Source: SYIM01 sp041182885 (GTDB taxonomy: Bacteria > Pseudomonadota > Gammaproteobacteria > Burkholderiales > Burkholderiaceae_E). Taken from it: a stretch of DNA of 18,705 bases. Every line of letters begins with the position of its first letter. Position 1 is the stretch's first letter. The notes beneath the pieces are model-generated. The model was not told the DNA's origin and searched no databases. It saw only the letters and a list, made by a program, of their open reading frames with translations. Location: NCBI GenBank assembly GCA_049423065.1, contig JBMSQB010000087.1, forward strand, positions 1 through 18,705, read 5' to 3'. This document shows, in pieces, positions 6,877-14,709 of this stretch. The translations under genes were made by a program, and so were the position numbers.

Positions 6877-8055
6877 TCACCGCTCCAATTCCTCGGCGCG
6901 CTGCGGCGCGCACGACTCCCAGCGACTGCAGCCCGGGCACTGCCAGGAGTACTGGCGAGCCTTGAAGCCGCAGTGGGCGCACACATATCGCGATTGCCGC
7001 TGAGCCTGCGCACGCAACAGACCGCGCGTGAGCGCAAGTTCGTCGCGGCGCGGTCCTTCGACCTGCCCGAGTTCGATATCGAGCAGCCGGTCCAGGCCCA
7101 CCAGACTGGGCGCTCGAGCAAGCGCCGCCCGCCCCCAAGCAACAGCCGCCTGAGCACCGTCCTGCTCCAGTCGCGCCTCAAGGAGCACGAGAAACAGCTC
7201 GATCGAGCGTTGCGACTCAAACTGAGCCTCGAGCGAGCCCAGCGCATCATGCATCCGACCCAGCTTCTGGTTGGCCTGCAGCCAGGCCCGCGCACCCAGC
7301 ACAAACCACTCGGGCTGGCGCGCGCGCATGGCCTCCCAGGCGGAGAGCGCCGCGTCGGACTCGCCGCGCGCCATCGCGAGCTCCGCCCGCATGAGCGATA
7401 CCCGGGGGTGGTCCGGCCCCAACGCAAAGGCCTCGGAAAGATGCTGCGCAGCCAGCGCATGGCCGGCCGCATCATCAGCAGCCAGCGCCTTGACCGCAAG
7501 TTCGCAGTGAAAATGGATGATCGCGCGCCTTGACGCGCCCGCGCCCTCGACGGGCAGCCGCGAGGCGAGCGATATCGCGAGCGGCCAGTCGCGCACCAGC
7601 TCGGCGATTTCGAGCCGATGCCGGAGCGCCTGCTCGGACCAGCTTCCCGATTCAAGCCGGCCGAACGCATGATCGGCGCGATCGAGCAGCCCCGCCTTGA
7701 GAAAATCGAGTCCGAGTTCGAACAGCGCCTGCTCGCGCGCCTTTGGATCGAGATCGGTCCGATCCAGCAGACTCTGGTGTACACGGATCGCGCGGTCGTT
7801 TTCGCCGCGCTGGCGGAACAGCTTGCCCAGCGCAAAGTGCAGTTCAACGGTCTCGGGATCGACCCGGACCACCTCGATGAACGCATCGATCGCCCGATCG
7901 GGCTGTTCACTCAGCAGAAAGTTCAGGCCGCGGAAATAACCCGCCGGCAGTTCGCCCTGCCCGCCACGGCCGGCAGCCGATTCATGCCGCGCGGCCAACC
8001 AGCCCAGCCCGAAAAAGAGCGGGAGCGCGAGCAGCCAGAGGAGATCAAATTCCAA
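6877..8055 (-). CDS. lapB: LPS assembly protein LapB (YciM), TPR and rubredoxin-like protein
   Basis: A 392-residue inner-membrane protein that in E. coli adapts the FtsH protease to LpxC and so limits lipid A synthesis. Residues 2-21 (EFDLLWLLALPLFFGLGWLA) form the N-terminal membrane anchor. Tetratricopeptide-like helical repeats follow, including YFRGLNFLLSEQPDRAIDAF and LHFALGKLFRQRGENDRAI. The end is a zinc ribbon with Cys359, Cys362, Cys373 and Cys376 (CAHC...CPGC). Length matches E. coli LapB (389). The start is read as TTG at 8055: it gives the family N-terminus and falls 19 bp after the lapA stop. The frame stays open upstream to 8178, but that extension overlaps lapA and lacks family similarity. 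The ribosome binding site is weak (a GGCGG stretch), so coupling to lapA translation is plausible. Confidence 0.92.
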   Translation of the reverse strand: MEFDLLWLLALPLFFGLGWLAARHESAAGRGGQGELPAGYFRGLNFLLSEQPDRAIDAFIEVVRVDPETVELHFALGKLFRQRGENDRAIRVHQSLLDRTDLDPKAREQALFELGLDFLKAGLLDRADHAFGRLESGSWSEQALRHRLEIAELVRDWPLAISLASRLPVEGAGASRRAIIHFHCELAVKALAADDAAGHALAAQHLSEAFALGPDHPRVSLMRAELAMARGESDAALSAWEAMRARQPEWFVLGARAWLQANQKLGRMHDALGSLEAQFESQRSIELFLVLLEARLEQDGAQAAVAWGRAALARAPSLVGLDRLLDIELGQVEGPRRDELALTRGLLRAQAQRQSRYVCAHCGFKARQYSWQCPGCSRWESCAPQRAEELER

Positions 8056-8074
8056 GGCGACAACCGCCGCCGAC

Positions 8075-8437
8075 CTAGACGCCCAGAGGCGGGGAAGCGC
8101 CGCTGGAGCCGCTGCCGGACGCGGCAACGCCCTCCGCACGGAGGACAGGATCAGGCAAGGGGCCCGCGCCAGGCGCACCCACAGGCCGACCGACGGCTTT
8201 CAATTCCTTGCGCAGGCCGGCGATTGCGCGCCGCTGGCGAAAGAAAGACGGAATGCACGCAAAGAGACCCAGAAGCACACCGGCCGCCAGAAACGACAGC
8301 AGCACCACCACCAGCGGCGCACGCCAGGTGGCCTGGCCGGCGAAGAATCGCACCTCGACCGGCTCGGTATTGGACAGCGCAAAGGCAAGCGCCAGCACGA
8401 ACAGCAGGATGTAGAAAATCCAGGAAAGGATGCGCAT
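8075..8437 (-). CDS. lapA: LapA family (DUF1049) inner-membrane protein
   Basis: A 120-residue small membrane protein. Two hydrophobic helices are visible, about residues 3-21 (ILSWIFYILLFVLALAFAL) and 41-64 (PLVVVLLSFLAAGVLLGLF). Between them is the family segment SNTEPVEVRFFAGQATWRAP. A basic stretch (RQRRAIAGLRKELK) and a Gly/Ala/Pro/Ser-rich tail follow. LapA (YciS) partners LapB in the inner membrane and is linked to LPS synthesis control. The ATG at 8437 has AGGGG about nine bases upstream. The gene lies 39 bp after ihfB and 19 bp before lapB, the usual ihfB-lapA-lapB order. The tail is somewhat longer than in E. coli YciS and looks disordered. Confidence 0.9.
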   Translation of the reverse strand: MRILSWIFYILLFVLALAFALSNTEPVEVRFFAGQATWRAPLVVVLLSFLAAGVLLGLFACIPSFFRQRRAIAGLRKELKAVGRPVGAPGAGPLPDPVLRAEGVAASGSGSSGASPPLGV

Positions 8438-8476
8438 CGGATCCGACCCCTGTCTTGAGAACCGCAGACGTTGCGG

Positions 8477-8776
8477 TCAGCCCTTCTCGCCGTTCAGACC
8501 GGCGTCGACGCGTTCGCGCAATTCCTTGCCCGGCTTGAAGTGGGGCACACGCTTGCCCGGCACCATCACTTTCTCGCCCGATTTCGGATTACGCCCTACT
8601 CGCGGCGGCCGATGCGACAGCGCAAAACTGCCAAAGCCGCGGATCTCGATGCGATGGCCATCGACCAGCGTGCGCGCCATCGCCTCGAGAATGGTACGAA
8701 CCGCGAACTCGGCGTCTTTTGCCACCAGCTGCGGATAGCGCTCGGCCAGACGGGCGATCAGTTCGGATCGCGTCAT
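8477..8776 (-). CDS. ihfB: Integration host factor subunit beta
   Basis: A 99-residue nucleoid-associated DNA-bending protein; with IHF-alpha it forms a heterodimer that kinks DNA by about 160 degrees. The sequence begins MTRSELIARLAERYPQL, the canonical IhfB N-terminus. It carries the family signature GFGSFALSHRPPRVGRNPKS with the intercalating proline at position 64, and ends soon after FKPGKELRERVD. The ATG at 8776 is chosen by family alignment, although only a weak GGCCAG precedes it. The frame is open for 28 more codons, back to a GTG at 8860 directly after the rpsA stop, with a further in-frame ATG at 8848, so a longer form cannot be excluded. The order rpsA-ihfB is conserved in beta- and gammaproteobacteria. 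Confidence 0.95.
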   Translation of the reverse strand: MTRSELIARLAERYPQLVAKDAEFAVRTILEAMARTLVDGHRIEIRGFGSFALSHRPPRVGRNPKSGEKVMVPGKRVPHFKPGKELRERVDAGLNGEKG

Positions 8777-8860
8777 CTGGCCGGGCGCGGCCTGGTCGGC
8801 AGCGTCGTCGACGCCCCCGTTCAGGCCACTTCGGGCATCTGCCTGCATGCCCCGCACCAC

Positions 8861-10549
8861 TTACTCTTTGGAATTGTCGAGCTTGGCCCGCAGCAACGCG
8901 CCGAGATTGGTCGTGCCGCTTGCCGCACCGCTTTCGGCGGCAATACGCTGCAGTGCCTCGGCCGTTTCGACGGTGTCCTTGGCCTTGATCGACAGGCTGA
9001 TCGAGCGGTTCTTCCGATCAACGTTGATGACCATGGCCTCAACCTCATCGCCCTCTTTCAGGTGATTGCGGGCGTCATCAACCCGGTCACGCGAAATTTC
9101 GGACGCCCGCAGATAACCCTCGACATCGCCCGAAAGGCGGATGACGGCACCGCGCGGATCAACGCTTGCCACCGTGCCCTTGACCAAAGCGCCCTTCTCG
9201 TTGGTGGCCGCATAGTTGTTGAACGGATCGCCCTCGAGCTGCTTGATGCCGAGCGAAATGCGCTCGCGCTCGGTGTCGATCGCCAGCACCATGGCCTCAA
9301 CCTCGTCACCCTTCTTGAAGTTGCGAACCGCTTCTTCGCCAGTCTGGTGCCAGGAGAGATCCGACAGATGCACCAGGCCGTCGATACCACCGGGGAGCCC
9401 GATGAAGACGCCAAAGTCGGTGATCGACTTGATCGAGCCGCGCACGCGATCGCCCTTGCGATGGTTGTCGGCGAACTCTTCCCAGGGGTTGGGACGGCAC
9501 TGCTTCATGCCAAGCGAAATGCGACGACGGTCTTCGTCGATCTCGAGCACCATGACCTCGGTTTCGTCGCCCAGCGCCACCACCTTGCCGGGGTTGACGT
9601 TCTTGTTGGTCCAGTCCATTTCCGAGACGTGCACCAGACCCTCGATGCCCGGTTCGATCTCGACGAACGCACCGTAGTCGGTGATGTTGGTGACCTTGCC
9701 GAACATGCGTGTGCCCTGGGGATAACGGCGGGCAATGCCAACCCACGGATCGTCGCCCAGCTGTTTCACACCCAGTGAAACACGATTCTTTTCCTGGTCG
9801 AACTTGAGCACTTTCGCGGTGATTTCCTGACCCACCTGCAGCACTTCCGAAGGATGACGCACGCGACGCCATGCCATGTCGGTGATGTGCAGCAGACCGT
9901 CGATGCCACCGAGGTCGATGAACGCACCGTAGTCGGTGATGTTCTTGACCGAGCCGGTGACGATGGCGCCCTCGTGCAGCATTTCGAGGAGTTTCGCGCG
10001 CTCTTCGCCCTGGGTGAGTTCAAGAATGGCGCGGCGCGACAGCACCACGTTGTTGCGCTTGCGGTCGAGCTTGATGACCTTGAAGTCGAGCGTTTTGCCC
10101 TCGAACGGCGTGGTGTCTTTGACCGGCCGCGTATCGATGAGCGAGCCGGGGAGGAACGCCCGGATGCCGTTGGTCATGACAGTGAGGCCGCCCTTCACCT
10201 TGCCGGTGATGGTGCCCGACACCGGCTCACCGGTCTCGAGGGCTTTCTCCAGGCTCACCCACGCGGCGAGGCGCTTCGCGCGGTCGCGCGACAGGCGGGT
10301 TTCACCGTAGCCGTCTTCGAGCGAGTCGATGGCCACCGAGACGAAATCGCCTTCGGCCACGTCGATCTCGCCACGGTCGTTATGGAATTCTTCGATGGGG
10401 ATGAAGCTTTCCGACTTCAGTCCCGCATTCACGACCACATAGTTGTGGTCGATACGCACCACCTCGGCGGTGATGACCTCGCCCTGGCGCATTTCCTGTC
10501 GCTTGAGCGACTCTTCGAACAGGTCGGCAAAACTTTCGGTAGTAGTCAA
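8861..10549 (-). CDS. rpsA: 30S ribosomal protein S1
   Basis: A 562-residue, six-S1-domain protein that captures mRNA on the 30S subunit and is needed for most translation initiation. Six OB-fold repeats fall roughly at residues 20-87, 105-170, 191-259, 276-346, 363-433 and 450-520. Recurring motifs are ITDYGAF, IDGLLHITDMAWRR, GLVHVSEMDWTNKN and RISLG(M/I)KQ. The C-terminus TTNLGALLRAKLDNSKE is the betaproteobacterial form. The start is read as TTG at 10549, giving TTTESFADLFEESL as in relatives, with GGAAA about six bases upstream. In-frame GTG (10570) and TTG (10579) codons are less likely. No in-frame ATG was found. A 160-bp leader separates it from cmk, room for its own promoter or for autoregulation as known in E. 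coli. Confidence 0.95.
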   Translation of the reverse strand: MTTTESFADLFEESLKRQEMRQGEVITAEVVRIDHNYVVVNAGLKSESFIPIEEFHNDRGEIDVAEGDFVSVAIDSLEDGYGETRLSRDRAKRLAAWVSLEKALETGEPVSGTITGKVKGGLTVMTNGIRAFLPGSLIDTRPVKDTTPFEGKTLDFKVIKLDRKRNNVVLSRRAILELTQGEERAKLLEMLHEGAIVTGSVKNITDYGAFIDLGGIDGLLHITDMAWRRVRHPSEVLQVGQEITAKVLKFDQEKNRVSLGVKQLGDDPWVGIARRYPQGTRMFGKVTNITDYGAFVEIEPGIEGLVHVSEMDWTNKNVNPGKVVALGDETEVMVLEIDEDRRRISLGMKQCRPNPWEEFADNHRKGDRVRGSIKSITDFGVFIGLPGGIDGLVHLSDLSWHQTGEEAVRNFKKGDEVEAMVLAIDTERERISLGIKQLEGDPFNNYAATNEKGALVKGTVASVDPRGAVIRLSGDVEGYLRASEISRDRVDDARNHLKEGDEVEAMVINVDRKNRSISLSIKAKDTVETAEALQRIAAESGAASGTTNLGALLRAKLDNSKE

Positions 10550-10709
10550 AATGATTTCCAGATAAAGCACGCCGAACAACCGTCTCCGAGGCGGTCAGCG
10601 GAAAAACCGGTGACAACGGCCCCTGGTGCCCGCAGCGAAACTTCGCAGCGCACCCGGATCACGGCAACCCAGCGGAGTTGACGATTGACCGCCCGAGGAC
10701 GGTCCCCTT
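10550..10709 (-). other. rpsA leader / cmk-rpsA intergenic region with hairpins
   Basis: The only long gap in the minus-strand block. After the cmk stop the minus strand has GACCGTC-CTCG-GGCGGTC (10704-10687), a 7-bp stem (one G-T pair) with a tetraloop. It has no T-tract and could be a weak terminator or 3' stabiliser. Further down, GCTGCGAA and TTCGCTGC (10649-10632) form a second hairpin with one mismatch. I see no convincing -35/-10 pair for rpsA. E. coli rpsA also has a structured leader used for autogenous control by S1; equivalence here is inference. Confidence 0.45.
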
Positions 10710-11402
10710 TCAAGACCCTTGACGCGGAGCGCGCGTCGCGAGCCCTGTGGCCGACCACCGATCAAGCACCGCCTGCACGGTTTGCAGCACCGTAAGCGGA
10801 GTGGAATCGAGGACGACCGCTCCTTCTGCGGCAACGAGCGGCGCGTGCGTTCGCCCCGCATCGCGGGCATCACGCGCTCGCAAATCGCGCAAAAGACTGT
10901 CGAGGTTAGCAGAAAACCCCTTTTCGATCAACTGTTTATAGCGTCGCTCGGCGCGTGCCTCGGCGCTTGCCGTGAGAAACACCTTGAGCGAAGCATCCGG
11001 GAACACGACGCTGGCCATGTCGCGGCCATCGGCGACCAGCCCAGGCGCCTGTCGGAAGTCGCGCTGACGATCGAGCAAGGCGGCACGCAGCGCCCCCAGG
11101 ACCGCAATCCGCGACGCCGCCTCGCCCACCGCTTCGGCCCGGATCGCGTCGGTCACATCATCGCCCGCCAGCAGAATCCGTCCCCCGGAAAATTCAATCG
11201 GCAGGGTCGCCGCAAGACGCGCCAGGGCGGACTCATCATCCAGCGCCACGCCCGCCCGGTGCGCAGCGAGCGCGGCCAGCCGGTAGAGCGCGCCCGAGTC
11301 GAGGTAATGCCAGCCCAGCGCATCGGCCACGCGCTGGGCGACCGTGCCCTTGCCCGACGCCGTGGGTCCGTCTATGGCGATGACCGGGACGATGCCGGTC
11401 AC
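10710..11402 (-). CDS. cmk: Cytidylate kinase
   Basis: A 230-residue P-loop kinase that phosphorylates (d)CMP to (d)CDP with ATP, salvaging pyrimidine nucleotides. The Walker A motif GPTASGKGT is at residues 12-20. It is followed by DSGALYR (the CMP-binding region), VADGRDMASVVFPDA, VFLTASAEARAERR, and a lid region with the RDxRDxxR pattern (RARDARDAGR). Length is close to E. coli Cmk (227). The ATG overlaps the aroA stop by four bases (ATGA), so it is probably translationally coupled to aroA. In some bacteria aroA and cmk are fused; here they are separate. cmk followed by rpsA is a conserved pair in beta- and gammaproteobacteria. Confidence 0.97.
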   Translation of the reverse strand: MTGIVPVIAIDGPTASGKGTVAQRVADALGWHYLDSGALYRLAALAAHRAGVALDDESALARLAATLPIEFSGGRILLAGDDVTDAIRAEAVGEAASRIAVLGALRAALLDRQRDFRQAPGLVADGRDMASVVFPDASLKVFLTASAEARAERRYKQLIEKGFSANLDSLLRDLRARDARDAGRTHAPLVAAEGAVVLDSTPLTVLQTVQAVLDRWSATGLATRAPRQGS

Positions 11403-12727
11403 GCAGCAATCTCCCGGATCGACAGGCCCGCCCCCGCCGACAGTTCAACGAAGCCCGGAAACGAGGTGGCGACGTTCAGCGTGTCGTCGATACGGATCGG
11501 CCCGCCCGCGCGAAGCGCTGCCATCGCAAATGCCATCGCGATCCGGTGATCGCCATGCGAGGCGACCGAACCAGCCGAGAACACGGGCCCGGCGTGCTCG
11601 CCACGACCCTCGATGATCATGCCGTCGGGCGTCGCTTCTGCGTGAACCCCGAGCGCGCGCAGCCCGTCGGCCATCACCGCGATGCGGTCCGATTCTTTCA
11701 CGCGAAGCTCCTCGGCGCCGGTCACCACCGTGCGGCCCGCCGCGCACGCAGCCGCCACGAAGAGCACCGGGAATTCATCGATCGCAAGCGGCACCAGCTC
11801 GGGCGGCACCTCGATGCCGCGAAGACTCGAGGCGCGCACCCGCAGATCGGCCACCGGTTCACCGCCCACAGTGCGCTCGTTGATACGCTCGATATCGGCA
11901 CCCATCAGCGAGAGGATGTCGAGCACACCGGTACGGGTGGGATTGACGCCGACATGCTCGAGGAGCAGGTCGGATCCGGCTGCAATCGACGCGCCAACGA
12001 GAAAGAACGCCGCCGATGAAATATCGGCTGGTACATCGATGTCGGTGGCAGTGAGCGCCTGGCCGCCGCGAATGCGGACGGTGGCGCCCTCGCGGCTGAG
12101 TTTTACGCCGAAGCCCTCGAGCATGCGCTCGGTGTGGTCGCGCGTGGGGGCCGGTTCGGTCACCACGGTCTCGCCTTCGGCATGAAGCCCCGCGAGCAGC
12201 AGCGACGACTTGACCTGCGCGCTTGCCATCGGCATTGGATACTCGATCCCCTTCAACGCATCCGTCACCGGTTCGATCCGCACGGGCGGTCGGCCCTCCT
12301 GGGTGTGGATGCGCGCGCCCATTCTGGCGAGCGGATCGGCCACGCGGCGCATCGGGCGTTTGGACAGACTCTCGTCGCCGATCAGCGTGCAGCCGAAATG
12401 CTGACCGGCCAGAAGACCGATCAGAAGCCGCATCGCGGTGCCGGCGTTGCCGCAGTCGAGCGGGCCCGCAGGCGCGCGCAGTCCGCCGGGCCCCACACCA
12501 TGCACCACCACGCGGCCGTGATCGGGTCCGTCGATCCGCACACCCAGCGCACGGAACACATTCATGGTGGAGATCGCGTCCGCGCCCTCGAGAAAGCCGC
12601 TGACATGGGTCGTGCCGCGCGCGATCGCGCCCAGCATGATGGAACGGTGCGAGATGGATTTGTCGCCCGGCACCCGGATACGTCCCTGCAGACGGCCGCC
12701 GGGTTGAACATCGAATTGTCGGGTCAT
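11399..12727 (-). CDS. aroA: 3-phosphoshikimate 1-carboxyvinyltransferase (EPSP synthase), class II-like
   Basis: A 442-residue cytosolic enzyme joining shikimate-3-phosphate and PEP to make EPSP, the step before chorismate. General landmarks: GDKSISHRS (residues 21-29, catalytic Lys23), GNAGTAMR (93-100), LSKRPMRRVADPL, RVKESDRIAVMADGL and GDHRIAMAF. It also contains the four motifs used to define class II enzymes: GDKS, SAQVK, RDHTE and NPTR. The glycine at position 96 is as in class I; the class II CP4 enzyme has alanine there. Burkholderia and Bordetella AroA, as I recall them, begin with GSKSISNR and are class I. The ATG at 12727 has AAGGAA six bases upstream. The gene lies 21 bp after tyrA and overlaps cmk by 4 bp. 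Function is firm; the class assignment rests on motifs. Confidence 0.96.
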   Translation of the reverse strand: MTRQFDVQPGGRLQGRIRVPGDKSISHRSIMLGAIARGTTHVSGFLEGADAISTMNVFRALGVRIDGPDHGRVVVHGVGPGGLRAPAGPLDCGNAGTAMRLLIGLLAGQHFGCTLIGDESLSKRPMRRVADPLARMGARIHTQEGRPPVRIEPVTDALKGIEYPMPMASAQVKSSLLLAGLHAEGETVVTEPAPTRDHTERMLEGFGVKLSREGATVRIRGGQALTATDIDVPADISSAAFFLVGASIAAGSDLLLEHVGVNPTRTGVLDILSLMGADIERINERTVGGEPVADLRVRASSLRGIEVPPELVPLAIDEFPVLFVAAACAAGRTVVTGAEELRVKESDRIAVMADGLRALGVHAEATPDGMIIEGRGEHAGPVFSAGSVASHGDHRIAMAFAMAALRAGGPIRIDDTLNVATSFPGFVELSAGAGLSIREIAA

Positions 12728-12748
12728 GCGCAGTTCCTTCGCGTGAGG

Positions 12749-13594
12749 TCAGCCAAGCCGACGCCGCCAGCGGCTTGCGGCCTCGAGAGATTCGACCAGC
12801 GTGGTGCGGTCGCGCGCTTCGATCGCGCCGATGATGCGATCGAGTTCAGCGCGGTAGCGCGCCGCCGATTCGAGCACCGCATCGGCGTTGTCGAGCAGAA
12901 TGCCGGCCCAGAGTTCGGGCGAAGAGGCGGCGATGCGGCTGGTATCGCGAAGGCCACCGCCGGAAAACTCGATGGCGGAATCCGCGAGCGCTCCACGCCC
13001 GATGGCCGCACCGAGCGCAAAGGCCACCGCATGCGGCCAGTGGGACACCTCTGCGAACAGCCGGTCATGCGCATCGGGCGACATTTCAGAGATCACCGCG
13101 CCGGTCGGCTCCAGAAACTGACGCAGAGCCGCACAGTGCGCGCGCTGATCGTGATTGACCGGACAGAGCACCCAGCGGCGGCCGCGGAAGAGGTCGGGAT
13201 TGGCGGCGTCCGGGCCGCTGCGCTCAGACCCCGCAATGGGATGGCCCGCCACATATCGGGAAAAGGCGGAACCGAACGCTGCCCGGGCCGACTCGACCAC
13301 GCTCCGCTTGGTGCTGCCGCAATCGGTGATGCGGGTGGCAGACCCCAGCGCCGGCGCGATTTGGGCCATGAGCGAGCCCATGACGGGAACGGGCGCGGCC
13401 AGCACCACCCAGTCGGCCCCCCGGACTGCGGCCACCGGATCGGTGAAGGCCTCATCGACCAGGCCGATTTCCTGCGCCCGCGCCGCATCGCCGCCAGGCG
13501 CACAGCCCGCGATGGTGGCGGTCACTCCGCGCGCACGAAGCGCCGCCGCAAGCGAGCCACCGATCAGGCCAATGCCGAGAATTGCGATTCGCAC
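12749..13594 (-). CDS. tyrA: Prephenate dehydrogenase
   Basis: A 281-residue NAD(P)-dependent enzyme converting prephenate to 4-hydroxyphenylpyruvate for tyrosine synthesis. The N-terminal Rossmann motif is ILGIGLIGGSLAAAL (GxGxxG at residues 7-12). Next are VVLAAPVPVMG, DCGSTKRSVVE, and the active-site segment VAGHPIAGSERSG with His118. The C-terminal helical dimerisation part includes FAEVSHWPHAVAFALG and FSGGGLRDTSRIAASSPELW. There is no chorismate mutase or ACT domain, and it is not fused to aroA as it is in Pseudomonas. The start is a GTG at 13594, nine bases after the hisC stop. No strong ribosome binding site is visible, so coupling to hisC is likely. Whether it prefers prephenate or arogenate, NAD or NADP, cannot be told from sequence alone. 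Confidence 0.94.
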   Translation of the reverse strand: MRIAILGIGLIGGSLAAALRARGVTATIAGCAPGGDAARAQEIGLVDEAFTDPVAAVRGADWVVLAAPVPVMGSLMAQIAPALGSATRITDCGSTKRSVVESARAAFGSAFSRYVAGHPIAGSERSGPDAANPDLFRGRRWVLCPVNHDQRAHCAALRQFLEPTGAVISEMSPDAHDRLFAEVSHWPHAVAFALGAAIGRGALADSAIEFSGGGLRDTSRIAASSPELWAGILLDNADAVLESAARYRAELDRIIGAIEARDRTTLVESLEAASRWRRRLG

Positions 13595-13603
13595 GGTGGC
13601 GAC

Positions 13604-14704
13604 TCAGCCAGCCCGGCCCATCACCTGGGCAAGCGCAGCCAGCAGCCGGTCATTTTCCTCGGGCAGACCCACCGAGACGCGCAGCCACTCGGGCAGACCG
13701 TAGCCGCCTACCGGCCGCACGATGACGCCCTTCCGAAGCAATCCCTCATAGACCGCGCCTGCATTGCCTACCCGCACCAGCACGAAGTTGCCGTACGACG
13801 GCACAAACTGCAGACCGAGCGCGGCAAACCCCGACTGAAGCTTTGCAAGCCCATCGCGATTGAGCTGATAGCTGCGCTCGACGAATGCATCATCGGCAAT
13901 GGCTGCGATCGCAGCCGCCTGGGCCATGGAGTTGGTGTTGAACGGCTGGCGGATCCGATTCATCAGATCGGTGAGTTCGGCCTGCGCGAGACCAAAACCC
14001 ACCCGCAGCCCCGCCAACCCGTACACCTTGGACAGGGTTCGCGACAGCATGAGATTGGGATATTCGCGCACCCACCGGGTGGAATCGAAACGCAGTGCCG
14101 GATCGAGGTACTCGTTGTAGGCCTCATCGAGCACCACCACCACCTGCTGCGGCACCTGCTTCAGGAACCCCTCGATGCGCGCGGCCGGAAGAAACGTGCC
14201 GGTGGGATTGTTGGGGTTGGCGATGAACAGCATCCGGGTGTCGGGCGCGATGGCTGCGAGCATCGCGTCGAGGTCGTGGCCGTAGTCGCGCGCGGGCACC
14301 ACAATGGCGCGGGCACCGACCGCATGCGTGGCAAGCGCGTAGACGGCGAAGGAATACTGCGAATACACGGCCGAGGTGCCCGGCTGCAAGATCGCATGGG
14401 CGGCAATCTCGAGTATGTCGTTCGAACCATTGCCGAGCGTGATCCAGTCGGCAGGTACCGCATAGCGCGAAGCGATCGCCGCCTTCAGTTCGAACCCGTT
14501 GGCATCAGGATAGCGACCCAGTTCGCTCACCGCGGCCATCATCGCCTGGCGCGCCGATTCGGGCATGCCCAACGGATTTTCGTTGGACGCGAGTTTCACG
14601 ATCTCGGCCTCATTCAGACCGTATTCGCGAGCCAGCTCGGAGACGGGCTTGCCAGCCTGATAAGGCGCCATGCTGCGGACATAGTCGGGGGACTGGAACT
14701 TCAT
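13604..14704 (-). CDS. hisC: Histidinol-phosphate / aromatic aminotransferase (HisC2 type)
   Basis: A 366-residue PLP-dependent fold-type I aminotransferase. Visible motifs: VKLASNENPLGMPESA, GRYPDANGFELKAAI, LGNGSNDILEIAAHAI, ANPNNPTGTF (residues 162-171), LDEAYNEY (Asp193) and SRTLSKVYGLAGLRVGFG with the Schiff-base lysine at 226. The family converts histidinol phosphate and imidazole-acetol phosphate. Copies lying between pheA and tyrA, as here, are thought to also or mainly transaminate phenylpyruvate and hydroxyphenylpyruvate to Phe and Tyr. The ATG at 14704 (MKFQSPDYVRSMAPYQAGKP) is chosen because the family N-terminus begins there. The frame is open far upstream, but that part overlaps pheA. 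GGAGAG overlapping the pheA stop is the ribosome binding site, five bases after pheA. Confidence 0.94.
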   Translation of the reverse strand: MKFQSPDYVRSMAPYQAGKPVSELAREYGLNEAEIVKLASNENPLGMPESARQAMMAAVSELGRYPDANGFELKAAIASRYAVPADWITLGNGSNDILEIAAHAILQPGTSAVYSQYSFAVYALATHAVGARAIVVPARDYGHDLDAMLAAIAPDTRMLFIANPNNPTGTFLPAARIEGFLKQVPQQVVVVLDEAYNEYLDPALRFDSTRWVREYPNLMLSRTLSKVYGLAGLRVGFGLAQAELTDLMNRIRQPFNTNSMAQAAAIAAIADDAFVERSYQLNRDGLAKLQSGFAALGLQFVPSYGNFVLVRVGNAGAVYEGLLRKGVIVRPVGGYGLPEWLRVSVGLPEENDRLLAALAQVMGRAG

Positions 14705-14709
14705 CGGAA

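Noticed and set aside
6468..7910. A 480-codon minus-strand open frame overlapping lapB and the ComEA-like gene
   Set aside because: It is out of frame with both recognised proteins and rich in Arg/Ser/Trp, as expected for a shifted frame.
8056..8178. A 41-codon upstream extension of lapB
   Set aside because: It overlaps the lapA 3' end and has no family similarity. The membrane anchor begins right after the TTG at 8055.
8471..9778. A 435-codon plus-strand open frame opposite ihfB and rpsA, plus a further one at 9854-10681
   Set aside because: The repeated S1 domains on the other strand explain its internal repetitiveness. No independent coding evidence.
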